From Candidatus Rokubacteria bacterium RIFCSPLOWO2_02_FULL_72_37 (lineage in GTDB: Bacteria > Methylomirabilota > Methylomirabilia > Rokubacteriales > CSP1-6): a stretch of 19,711 nucleotides of DNA. The notes under the pieces are model-generated. The model was not told the origin of the DNA. It worked only from the letters and a program-made list of their open reading frames with translations, and did not search any database. The stretch is taken from assembly GCA_001790315.1 (NCBI GenBank), contig MGCE01000005.1, positions 1 through 19,711 on the forward strand. Direction: 5' to 3'. This document shows positions 13,651-19,711 of this stretch, piece after piece; position 1 is the first letter of the stretch; the number at the start of each line of letters is the position of its first letter. Position numbers and translations under genes: made by a program.

Positions 13651-14103
13651 ATGAGAAGGGCGTCGCCGCGCGCCGTCGCCGATCTCCTGGTGGCGGCCGT
13701 TCCCGCGCTCGGTGACCGGCTCGCCGAGGAGCGGATCCGGCGGGCGTGGTCGGCGGTCGTCGGGCCCGAGATCGGGCGGCGCAGCCAGCCGCGGGCGTTC
13801 GTCGACGGCTGCCTCACCGTCACGGTCGACAACTCGCCCTGGCTCCACGAGCTCACGCTCAGGCGCGACGAGCTACTGGCTCGCGTGCGCGAGCGCTTCG
13901 ACGGGGTCCGCGCACTCCGCCTCGAGCTCGGGCGACTCGAGGCCGCCGGAGGCGAGCCGCCCTCCCGGGAGCCGCGGCGCGCCTTGACGCGGCTCGACGC
14001 CGCGGATCGGCGCGCGATCGACGAGGCCGTGCGGGCCATCGGCGACCCGGAGCTGGCGGAGGCCGCCCGACGTCTCATGACCAAGGCCTGGAGGGCTCGA
14101 TGA
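13651..14103 (+). CDS. DUF721 (DciA-like) protein
   Basis: This 150-residue cytoplasmic protein has the DUF721 pattern in its first 90 residues: ADLLVAAVPALGDRLAEERIRRAWSAVVGPEIGRRSQPRAF, then GCLTVTVDNSPWLHELTLRRDELL. Some DUF721 proteins (DciA) act in loading the replicative helicase DnaB; whether this one does is unknown, since the C-terminal part (about 95-150) is divergent and Arg/Ala/Glu-rich. The frame is open upstream to 13531, but that part runs antisense through the rlmD start and its promoter. The ATG at 13651 is the natural start, directly after a TATGAT box. Its stop overlaps the TPR lipoprotein start as ATGA, so the two are translationally coupled. Confidence 0.75.
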   Translation: MRRASPRAVADLLVAAVPALGDRLAEERIRRAWSAVVGPEIGRRSQPRAFVDGCLTVTVDNSPWLHELTLRRDELLARVRERFDGVRALRLELGRLEAAGGEPPSREPRRALTRLDAADRRAIDEAVRAIGDPELAEAARRLMTKAWRAR

Positions 14104-15854
14104 TCCGTGGCTTCACGCTGACCGCGCTCCTCGCCGCTGCCGCGCTCGCCGGGTGCGCCACGGGTGCCGAGGTCGCGACGGCCCCGGCCGCCGAGCCGCT
14201 CCGGGCCCTGCCTGCGCCGCCGCCCGACCCGCGCGCCGCCGCCTACCATCACTTCGCGGTCGCCCAGCTCCACGCGCAGGCCGGCGAGTTCAAGGACGCG
14301 ATCTCCGCCGCCCGTGAAGCGCTCAAGGGCGATCCGCATTCCGCGTTCCTCTGGATGCAGTACGCGCAGTGGCTCGCCCGGACCGAGGCGCACGAGGAAG
14401 CCACTGCTGCGGCGCGGCGCGCGGTCGAGCTGGCGCCGGAGCAGCCCGGACCGCACCTCACGCTGGCCGAGCTGCTGCGGCTGCAGAAGAAGTACGCCGA
14501 GGCCGAGGCGGAGCTCGAACGGGTCATCCAGCTCAAGCCGAGCGTGGACGACGCGTACCTGACGCTCGCTCGATTCCAGGTCGAGCAGAAGGCGTACGAC
14601 CGCGCCCGCCGCACGCTGCTCCGGCTCGTCGAGCGCAGCCCGCGATCGGCGCAGGCGCACTTCCTCCTGGGCCGTCTCGCGATCGAGACCGAGTCCTGGG
14701 ACGACGCCATCGCGAGCCTCCGCCGGGCGATCGAGCTCGATCCCGACCATGACGGCGCCTGGACCGCGCTCGGCTACGTGTACGAGACGCGCCGCCAAGG
14801 GGATCAGGCCGTCGAGCTCTACCGGCAAGCCCTGAGCGCCAACCCCGACAACGCGGCCTTCGCGGAGCGGCTCGGCGATCTCCTGATCCGGCTCGGACGT
14901 TTCAAGGAGGCGCAGCAGCAGCTCGAGGCGCTCACCGAGACCTCGCCCCGCGACCCGCGCCTGTGGATGAAGCTCGGGGCCGTGTACTACGAGGGCAAGC
15001 AGTGGGACCGGGCGACCGACGCCTTCCGACGCGTGATCACGCTCGAGCCGACGAACCTCCGTGCGCGGTACTTCCTCGCGACCGCGTACATGGACGCCGG
15101 GCGCGACGCCGAGGCGCGCACCGAGCTCGAGCGGATCCTGCGCGTCGACCCCCGCTCGATCGACGCGCGGGTCCAGCTCGGCTTCCTCCACGGGCGGGCG
15201 AAGCGCTTCGACGAAGCGATCGCGGTCCTCCGCGAGGCCGCCAACCTCGAGCCGCGGCGCCCCGAGCTCTTCCTCTATCTCGGCACCGCCTACTTCCGCG
15301 CCAAGCACTACGACCGCGCCGTCCAGACGCTCAACGAAGGCCTCTCGATCGACGACCGCTCCAAGGACCTGCACTTCCAGCTGGGCGTCGTGCTCGAGAA
15401 GCAGCAGAAGTTCGACGACGCCGTCCGCGCGTTCCGCCACGTCATCGCGCTCGACCCGAAGCATGCCGAGGCGTACAACTACGTCGGCTACATGTACGCC
15501 GAGCGCGGCCAGAACCTGGACGAGGCGATCGAGCTGATCAAGCAGGCGCTCGCGCTCGAGCCGGACAACGGCTACTTCATCGACAGCCTCGGCTGGGCCT
15601 ATTACCAGCAGGGCCGCTACCCCGAGGCGCTCAGCGAGCTCAAGCGCGCGGCCGCCAAGACGAAGGAACCCGATCCGGTGATCTACGAGCACCTGGGGGA
15701 CGCGTACGTCAAGAACGGCCTCGAGGACGACGCGCTCCTGGCGTGGGAGCGGGCGCTGCAGCTCGACCCGACCGCCGACGGCGTGAAGAAGAAGATGGAA
15801 GATCTGCGCGACCGCCTGCGCCGGGTCAAGGGTGCGCCCAAGGCGTCCCACTAA
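14100..15854 (+). CDS. TPR-repeat lipoprotein
   Basis: This 584-residue protein starts with a lipoprotein signal peptide, MIRGFTLTALLAAAALAGC, with lipobox LAGC and Cys19. A Pro/Ala-rich linker (about 22-45) leads into roughly 14-15 tandem tetratricopeptide repeats up to about residue 575. Repeat signatures such as AxxxLxRAIELDPD, AxxxFRHVIALDPKHAEAYNYVG and GWAYYQQGRYPEAL recur at about 34-residue spacing. TPR arrays hold protein complexes together. Placement before a LolB-like lipoprotein suggests a role in outer-membrane assembly or lipoprotein traffic, but that is inference. The ATG overlaps the DUF721 stop and follows a GGAGGG ribosome site. Its end overlaps the next gene by 23 bases. 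Confidence 0.88.
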   Translation: MIRGFTLTALLAAAALAGCATGAEVATAPAAEPLRALPAPPPDPRAAAYHHFAVAQLHAQAGEFKDAISAAREALKGDPHSAFLWMQYAQWLARTEAHEEATAAARRAVELAPEQPGPHLTLAELLRLQKKYAEAEAELERVIQLKPSVDDAYLTLARFQVEQKAYDRARRTLLRLVERSPRSAQAHFLLGRLAIETESWDDAIASLRRAIELDPDHDGAWTALGYVYETRRQGDQAVELYRQALSANPDNAAFAERLGDLLIRLGRFKEAQQQLEALTETSPRDPRLWMKLGAVYYEGKQWDRATDAFRRVITLEPTNLRARYFLATAYMDAGRDAEARTELERILRVDPRSIDARVQLGFLHGRAKRFDEAIAVLREAANLEPRRPELFLYLGTAYFRAKHYDRAVQTLNEGLSIDDRSKDLHFQLGVVLEKQQKFDDAVRAFRHVIALDPKHAEAYNYVGYMYAERGQNLDEAIELIKQALALEPDNGYFIDSLGWAYYQQGRYPEALSELKRAAAKTKEPDPVIYEHLGDAYVKNGLEDDALLAWERALQLDPTADGVKKKMEDLRDRLRRVKGAPKASH

Positions 15855-16593
15855 CCTCCTCCTCGTCGCGCTGCTGCTCCTCGCCGGCGGCTGCGCGACG
15901 GTGCCCGCTGCCCAGCCCGTGGGCGCCGATGCGCGGCGCGCGCTCGCGCTGCTCGACCGGCGCTGGCAGGAGTTCAGCGACCTCCGGACGCTGGCCGAGA
16001 TCGCCCTCGAGCGCGGCGGGGAGCGCCAGCGGATCACGGGCGTCCTGCTCGTCCGACACCCGGATTCCGTGCGCTTCGAGGCGCTCTCCCCCTTCGGCCA
16101 GCCCGTGAGGCTCGTCACGGTGCACGACGGGCGGCTGACCGCCTACGACGTGGCCAGGAACGAGGCGCTCGTGGGTCCCGCCAACGCCGGAACGATCGAG
16201 CGCGTGCTCGGCCTGCCGCTCGACGCCGCCGACCTCGTCGCCGTGCTCGCCGGCCGCGTGGCGCCGCCGAGAGACCTGCGGGTGGCCGAGCTCCTGCCCG
16301 CCGACGCGGTGGGCCCATCGCTCCAGCTCGTCACGCCGACGCAGCGACAGCGGGTGTGGCTCGATCCCGCCACCGGCGTCGTCCACCGTGTGGAGCTCGA
16401 TGGGGGCCGGCTACCCGTGCGGATCACCTACCTGTTCGAGGGCCCGACGCCCGCCGGATTCGACGTCGACGCCGGCGACGCGTACCTGACCGGAACCGTC
16501 CGCTACCGGAACGCCACGCTCGGCGCCGGCATCGACCCGGCGCGCTTCCTGTTGCCGCTCCCCAAAGGGGCGAAAACACAGAGTATCCGTTGA
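15832..16593 (+). CDS. lolB: LolB-like outer-membrane lipoprotein
   Basis: This 253-residue lipoprotein has a signal peptide MRPRRPTNLLLVALLLLAGGC with Cys21 as the probable lipidated residue. The body has the alternating beta-strands of the LolA/LolB half-barrel: LRTLAEIALERGGERQRITGVLLVRHPDSVRFEALSPFGQPVRLVTVHDGRLTAYD (about 51-106). Later come QRVWLDPATGVVHRVEL and the strand-rich end. LolB receives lipoproteins from LolA and inserts them in the outer membrane. The order lolB-ispE-prs is the same as in many Proteobacteria, which supports the name. Sequence alone would also allow a DUF4292-type lipoprotein. The GTG start lies inside the end of the TPR gene, close behind an AAGG motif. Confidence 0.7.
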   Translation: MRPRRPTNLLLVALLLLAGGCATVPAAQPVGADARRALALLDRRWQEFSDLRTLAEIALERGGERQRITGVLLVRHPDSVRFEALSPFGQPVRLVTVHDGRLTAYDVARNEALVGPANAGTIERVLGLPLDAADLVAVLAGRVAPPRDLRVAELLPADAVGPSLQLVTPTQRQRVWLDPATGVVHRVELDGGRLPVRITYLFEGPTPAGFDVDAGDAYLTGTVRYRNATLGAGIDPARFLLPLPKGAKTQSIR

Positions 16594-16608
16594 AAGGTAG
16601 ATGTCCCC

Positions 16609-17520
16609 GTGGTAGGCTGGCTCGTCTTGTCGAAGGGGTCGGGGCGTGCCCGTCGCGTCGTGCTCAGCGCTGCGGCCAAGGTGAACCTGGCCCTGGAGGT
16701 TCTGGGCAAGCGGCCTGACGGTTACCATGAGATCGCCACGGTGATGCAGGCCGTGGATCTCTCCGACCGGCTCGTGCTCGAGGACGCGGACGGCCTCGAG
16801 CTCGTGAGCCGCGCTCCCGGCGTTCCGACGGACGCGACCAATCTGGCGTGGCGCGCGGCCGTGGCGTTGCGCGACGCGGCGGGTCTGGAGCGCGGCGTGC
16901 GCATCACGCTCGACAAGCGCATCCCCGTGGCGGCGGGCCTGGGCGGCGGCTCGACGGACGCCGCGGCGGTGCTGGTCGGCCTCAATCGGCTCTGGCGCCT
17001 GCGCTGGCCGGTCGCGCGCCTCGGCGAGGTCGCCATCAGGCTCGGAATGGACGTCCCGTTCTTCCTGCGGGGTGGCGCGGCGCTCGCGACGGGACGCGGC
17101 GAGACGCTCGACCCGCTCCCCGGGGGCGGCCTCGCGCTGGTCCTGGTCAACCCGGGAATCGCCGCGAGCACGGCGGGGATGTACGCCGGCGTCACGCCGC
17201 CGATGTATTCTGACGGCGGACGCGTGCGGGTGATGGCGACGGCGCTCCGGCGCCGGGCGCTGGCGCGGGTCGCCGGGGCGCTCTGGAACACGCTCGAGCG
17301 TGTGGCGGCGCCGCGCCACCCCGAGGTGGCGCAGATGGTCGCCGCCCTGCTGGCGGCGGGCGCGCTCGGGGCCGCAATGTCCGGGAGCGGGCTCACGGTG
17401 TTCGGGGTCGCGCGCTCGTTCGACCACGCCCGGCAGCTCCGGGCGCGGGTCACGCGCGCGGCGTGGGGATGCTGGGCGGTGCGGGCCCTCCGGGGCCCGG
17501 CGGTCCGCATCGTGGGGTAG
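16609..17520 (+). CDS. ispE: 4-(cytidine 5'-diphospho)-2-C-methyl-D-erythritol kinase
   Basis: This GHMP-family kinase phosphorylates the 2-hydroxyl of CDP-methylerythritol in the MEP isoprenoid pathway. Key motifs are AAKVNLALEVLGKRPDGYHE, with the substrate lysine Lys24, the glycine-rich ATP loop PVAAGLGGGSTDAA (106-119), catalytic Asp148 in GMDVPFFLRGG, and a late AMSGSG motif. At 303 residues it is slightly longer than usual because of the N-terminus. The GTG at 16609 has an AAGG about 11 bases upstream. The TTG at 16627 and the GTG at 16660 are possible later starts, the last only seven residues before Lys24. It follows the lolB-like gene by 15 bases and is probably in the same operon. 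Confidence 0.93.
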   Translation: MVGWLVLSKGSGRARRVVLSAAAKVNLALEVLGKRPDGYHEIATVMQAVDLSDRLVLEDADGLELVSRAPGVPTDATNLAWRAAVALRDAAGLERGVRITLDKRIPVAAGLGGGSTDAAAVLVGLNRLWRLRWPVARLGEVAIRLGMDVPFFLRGGAALATGRGETLDPLPGGGLALVLVNPGIAASTAGMYAGVTPPMYSDGGRVRVMATALRRRALARVAGALWNTLERVAAPRHPEVAQMVAALLAAGALGAAMSGSGLTVFGVARSFDHARQLRARVTRAAWGCWAVRALRGPAVRIVG

Positions 17521-17547
17521 CGGGGACGCGGGGGCAGGTCACAACGA

Positions 17548-17622
17548 TGGGGCGTGGCCAAGCGGCAAGGCGCGGGACTTTGGATCCCGTATTCGGAGGT
17601 TCGAATCCTCCCGCCCCAACCA
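17548..17622 (+). tRNA. tRNA-Gln (anticodon TTG), CCA encoded
   Basis: A full cloverleaf can be drawn. The acceptor stem is TGGGGCG/CGCCCCA (17548-17554 with 17612-17618). The anticodon stem CGGGA/TCCCG encloses the loop CTTTGGA (17578-17584), which places anticodon TTG at 17580-17582, reading CAA. The T arm is GGAGG, loop TTCGAAT, CCTCC (17595-17611). The discriminator is A, followed by an encoded CCA. It sits 27 bases after ispE and 18 bases before prs, so it must be processed from the operon transcript or have a promoter inside ispE. Confidence 0.97.
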
Positions 17623-17640
17623 TACCTTGACGAGGCGCGG

Positions 17641-18579
17641 ATGGCGTACGAGCTGAAGCTGTTCACGGGCAACGCGAACCGGCCCCTGGCCGAGGAGATC
17701 GCGCAGTACCTGCGGGTGCCGGTGTCCGACGCGGAGGTCACGCGCTTCTCGGACGGAGAGATCTACGTCCAGGTGAACGAAAACGTCCGCGGCAAGGACG
17801 TGTTCCTCATCCAGCCGACGTGCCCGCCGGTGAACGACACGCTGATGGAGCTGCTCATCATGACCGACGCCCTCAAGCGGGCGTCCGCGCAGCGGATCAC
17901 CGCCGTGCTGCCCTACTACGGCTACGCGCGGCAGGACCGCAAGGTGGAACCGCGCGTCCCCATCTCCGCGAAGCTCGTCGCCGACCTGCTCGAGGCCGCC
18001 GGAATCGACCGGGTGCTCGCGCTCGACCTGCACGCTGGACAGATCCAGGGCTTCTTCCGCGTCCCCGTGGATCACCTCTTCGCCGCCCCGGTCATGATCG
18101 ACTATCTCGGCAAGAAGGAGCTTCGCGAGCCGGTCATCGTCGCGCCCGACGCCGGCGGCGTGGAGCGGGCGCGCGCGATCGCCAAGCGCCTGAACGCCGG
18201 CCTGGCCATCATCGACAAGCGGCGCGAGGGACCGAACGCCGCGGTCGCCATGCACCTCATCGGCGAGGTCCGGGACCGCGACGCGGTCGTCATCGACGAC
18301 ATGATCGACACCGCCGGCACGCTCGTACAGGCGGTCGGCGCCCTCGCGCGCGAGGGCGCGCGCCGGATCCTGGCGTGCGGCGTCCATCCCGTCCTCTCCG
18401 GCCCCGCGCTCGAGCGCATCAGCGCCTCGCCGCTCGAGGAGATCGTCGTCACCAACTCGATTCCCGTACCGCCCGAGAAGCGCATGGCCCGCGTCACCGT
18501 GCTCAGCGTGGCGCCGCTCCTCGGCGAGGCGATCCGCCGCATCCACGACGAGGAGTCCGTTTCGACGCTGTTCGTCTGA
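17641..18579 (+). CDS. prs: Ribose-phosphate pyrophosphokinase (PRPP synthetase)
   Basis: This 312-residue class I enzyme makes PRPP from ribose 5-phosphate and ATP for nucleotide, histidine, tryptophan and NAD synthesis. Visible motifs are FSDGEIYV (36-43), PYYGYARQDRK (91-101), the catalytic-region histidine His131 in LDLHAGQIQGFF, PDAGGVERAR (169-178), the flexible loop DKRR (192-195) and the PRPP-binding loop VVIDDMIDTAGT (216-227). The length is normal for the family. The frame is open upstream through the tRNA to 17554, but the ATG at 17641 gives the family N-terminus (MAYELKLFTGNAN) and follows a GAGG ribosome site. It is probably co-transcribed with ispE, tRNA-Gln and rplY. Confidence 0.97.
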   Translation: MAYELKLFTGNANRPLAEEIAQYLRVPVSDAEVTRFSDGEIYVQVNENVRGKDVFLIQPTCPPVNDTLMELLIMTDALKRASAQRITAVLPYYGYARQDRKVEPRVPISAKLVADLLEAAGIDRVLALDLHAGQIQGFFRVPVDHLFAAPVMIDYLGKKELREPVIVAPDAGGVERARAIAKRLNAGLAIIDKRREGPNAAVAMHLIGEVRDRDAVVIDDMIDTAGTLVQAVGALAREGARRILACGVHPVLSGPALERISASPLEEIVVTNSIPVPPEKRMARVTVLSVAPLLGEAIRRIHDEESVSTLFV

Positions 18580-18600
18580 ACCACGAAGGGAGACCTGACG

Positions 18601-19332
18601 ATGCAGATGCAAGAGCTGACGATCAAGCGGCGCGTGGCGACCGGCAAGCAGGTGGCCAAGCGGCTGCGCCGCGAGGGCACCGTGCCCGCGATCCTCTACG
18701 GCGGCGGCCAGCCGGAGGCCATCACCGTGGACCCGCGAGCCGTGCTCAAGATGATCCACGGCCACGAGGGCACGACCCAGCTCCTCACGCTCAAGATCGA
18801 CGGCGAGGGAGCCGGGGCCACGCGCATGGCGATCATCCGCGACCTGCAGTTCGACCCGGTCAGCGAGCAGCTCCTGCACGTCGACCTGCAGGAGGTCTCG
18901 GCCGACCGCGCCATCACCGTCCGGGTGGCCGTGCGCCCGGTCGGTGAGGCGGCGGGCGTCAAGGACCAGAAGGGCATCCTGCACCTGGTCATCCACGAGC
19001 TCGAGATCTCCTGCGTGCCGACCGCGATCCCCCAGCGCATCGACGCCGACGTCAGCGCCCTCATGATCGGCGACGTCCTGACCGTCGGCGACCTGCGCGC
19101 CCCCGAGGGCGTGCGGATCCTGAACGCGCCCGACCAGGCCGTCGCCACCGTGGCGCCGCCGATGGCCGAGGAAGTGGCCCCGGTCACGCCCGAGGCCGCC
19201 GCGGCTGTCACCGAGCCGGAGGTCCTCACCGAGCGCAAGCCCAAGGAAGAGGAGGTGCTCGAGGAGGGCAAGAAGGCCGCGGCCAAGAAGCCGGAGGCCA
19301 AGAAGCCCGAGGCCAAGAAGTCCGAGAAGTAG
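18601..19332 (+). CDS. rplY: 50S ribosomal protein L25, long TL5/Ctc form
   Basis: This 243-residue protein binds 5S rRNA in the large ribosomal subunit. The N-terminal L25 domain (about 1-95) has TGKQVAKRLRREGTVPAILYGGG and ends near LLHVDLQEV. A second beta-rich TL5/CTC domain (about 97-190) includes VRVAVRPVGEAAGVKDQKGILHLV and the later ISCVPTAIPQRIDADVSAL. Beyond that is an acidic-then-basic low-complexity tail (about 190-243) rich in Glu, Ala and Lys with three AKKPE-type repeats. The tail is an extension seen variably in this family. A GGGAGA ribosome site precedes the ATG, 21 bases after prs. The neighbours prs and pth form a widespread conserved set. Confidence 0.95.
   Translation: MQMQELTIKRRVATGKQVAKRLRREGTVPAILYGGGQPEAITVDPRAVLKMIHGHEGTTQLLTLKIDGEGAGATRMAIIRDLQFDPVSEQLLHVDLQEVSADRAITVRVAVRPVGEAAGVKDQKGILHLVIHELEISCVPTAIPQRIDADVSALMIGDVLTVGDLRAPEGVRILNAPDQAVATVAPPMAEEVAPVTPEAAAAVTEPEVLTERKPKEEEVLEEGKKAAAKKPEAKKPEAKKSEK
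19282..19326 (+). repeat. three 15-base tandem repeats in the rplY tail
   Basis: Three near-identical units begin at 19282, 19297 and 19312 and encode AKKPE, AKKPE and AKKSE. They stay in frame and add a charged, probably disordered end to L25. Copy number in such tracts can vary between strains. Confidence 0.85.
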
Positions 19333-19347
19333 CGGAGCGCGACCCGC

Positions 19348-19711
19348 GTGGCCCACGCGGTGGTGGGGCTCGGCAACCCGGGCCCGGAATACCGGGACAC
19401 CCGCCACAACGTGGGCCAGCGCGTCCTCGACGCGCTCGCGAAGACCCTCCGGAAGTCGTTCCGCCGCGAGGGCGCGTCCCTGGTGGCCCGCGCGCAGTGG
19501 CGCGGCGAGCCCCTCGCCCTGGTCAAGCCGCAGAGCTTCATGAACGTGAGCGGTCCGGTGGTCGCGCGGACGCTGCGGCGGCTGGGCGTCGAGCCCGGCG
19601 ACGTGATCCTGGTCTATGACGACATCGACCTGCCGCTCGGGACCGTGCGCGTGCGCATGAAGGGCAGCGCCGGCGGCCACAACGGCGTGCGCTCGGTCCT
19701 CGAGGCGCTCG
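19348..19711 (+). CDS. pth: Peptidyl-tRNA hydrolase, 5' part (3' end outside window)
   Basis: The first 121 residues of a Pth enzyme are present; roughly 70 more would be expected. Pth releases peptides from peptidyl-tRNAs that fall off the ribosome and recycles the tRNA. Active-site residues are visible: Asn10 in GLGNPGPEY, the catalytic His20 in DTRHNVG, Asn66 in SFMNVSG, Asp91 in VYDDIDLPLG and Asn112 in GGHNG. These match the positions known from the E. coli enzyme closely. The start is a GTG at 19348, and a GGAG motif about 10 bases upstream could be the ribosome site. It begins 15 bases after rplY and is probably the last translated gene of the same transcript visible here. Confidence 0.95.
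   Translation, partial: MAHAVVGLGNPGPEYRDTRHNVGQRVLDALAKTLRKSFRREGASLVARAQWRGEPLALVKPQSFMNVSGPVVARTLRRLGVEPGDVILVYDDIDLPLGTVRVRMKGSAGGHNGVRSVLEAL

Noticed and set aside
13746..14099. N-terminal extension of the TPR protein
   Set aside because: This is DUF721 read in another frame; the lipoprotein signal peptide fixes the start at 14100.
17554..17640. N-terminal extension of prs through the tRNA gene
   Set aside because: The codons overlap a complete tRNA-Gln and do not match the Prs family N-terminus.
19282..19326. Tandem repeats as a mobile or CRISPR-like array
   Set aside because: The units are contiguous, in frame and code for a Lys/Glu/Ala-rich protein tail.

Overview
This is a very G+C-rich bacterial window from a Gram-negative-type, double-membraned organism: it encodes two lipobox proteins, one LolB-like, and an MlaC-like periplasmic protein. 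High G+C, a HrcA/CIRCE-controlled groES, the order lolB-ispE-tRNA-prs-rplY-pth and a probable selenoprotein would fit a Rokubacteria/Methylomirabilota-like or deltaproteobacterial-grade lineage. That placement is inference; no rRNA or phylogenetic marker was tested. I see no mobile element, CRISPR array or phage gene, and no gene-free stretch over 300 bases.

Layout. 1-370: the 5' part of groES (minus) behind a strong promoter overlapped by a perfect CIRCE operator. 369-5150: a 2-hydroxyacid dehydrogenase and an iron ABC-transporter ATPase (plus) run tail-to-tail into the permease and binding-protein genes (minus). The binding-protein gene has a DtxR/IdeR-like iron box in its promoter. 5157-9100 (minus): a three-gene group, an ArsC/Spx-fold protein with an in-frame TGA, then an MrfA-type helicase and an MrfB-type exonuclease. 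In Bacillus, MrfA and MrfB act together in mitomycin-type DNA repair. 9108-10366 (plus): a VanZ-like membrane protein and a lone MlaC-like protein. 10379-13571 (minus): rlmD, dppB and dppC, joined by ATGA and GTGA overlaps. 13651-19711 (plus): DUF721 protein, a large TPR lipoprotein, lolB-like lipoprotein, ispE, tRNA-Gln(TTG), prs, rplY and the start of pth.

The most notable item is at 8740-9087. Normal gene calling gives only an 83-residue fragment starting at a GTG. Reading through the TGA at 9051-9049 restores a complete thioredoxin-fold protein whose UxxC motif sits where this family has CxxC. A SECIS-like hairpin with a G-containing loop follows the TGA at the expected distance. The gene therefore looks like an unannotated selenoprotein next to a DNA-repair pair. 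A second theme is possible leaderless transcription: several genes without a Shine-Dalgarno sequence have a TATA-type -10 box only 7-10 bases before the start codon.
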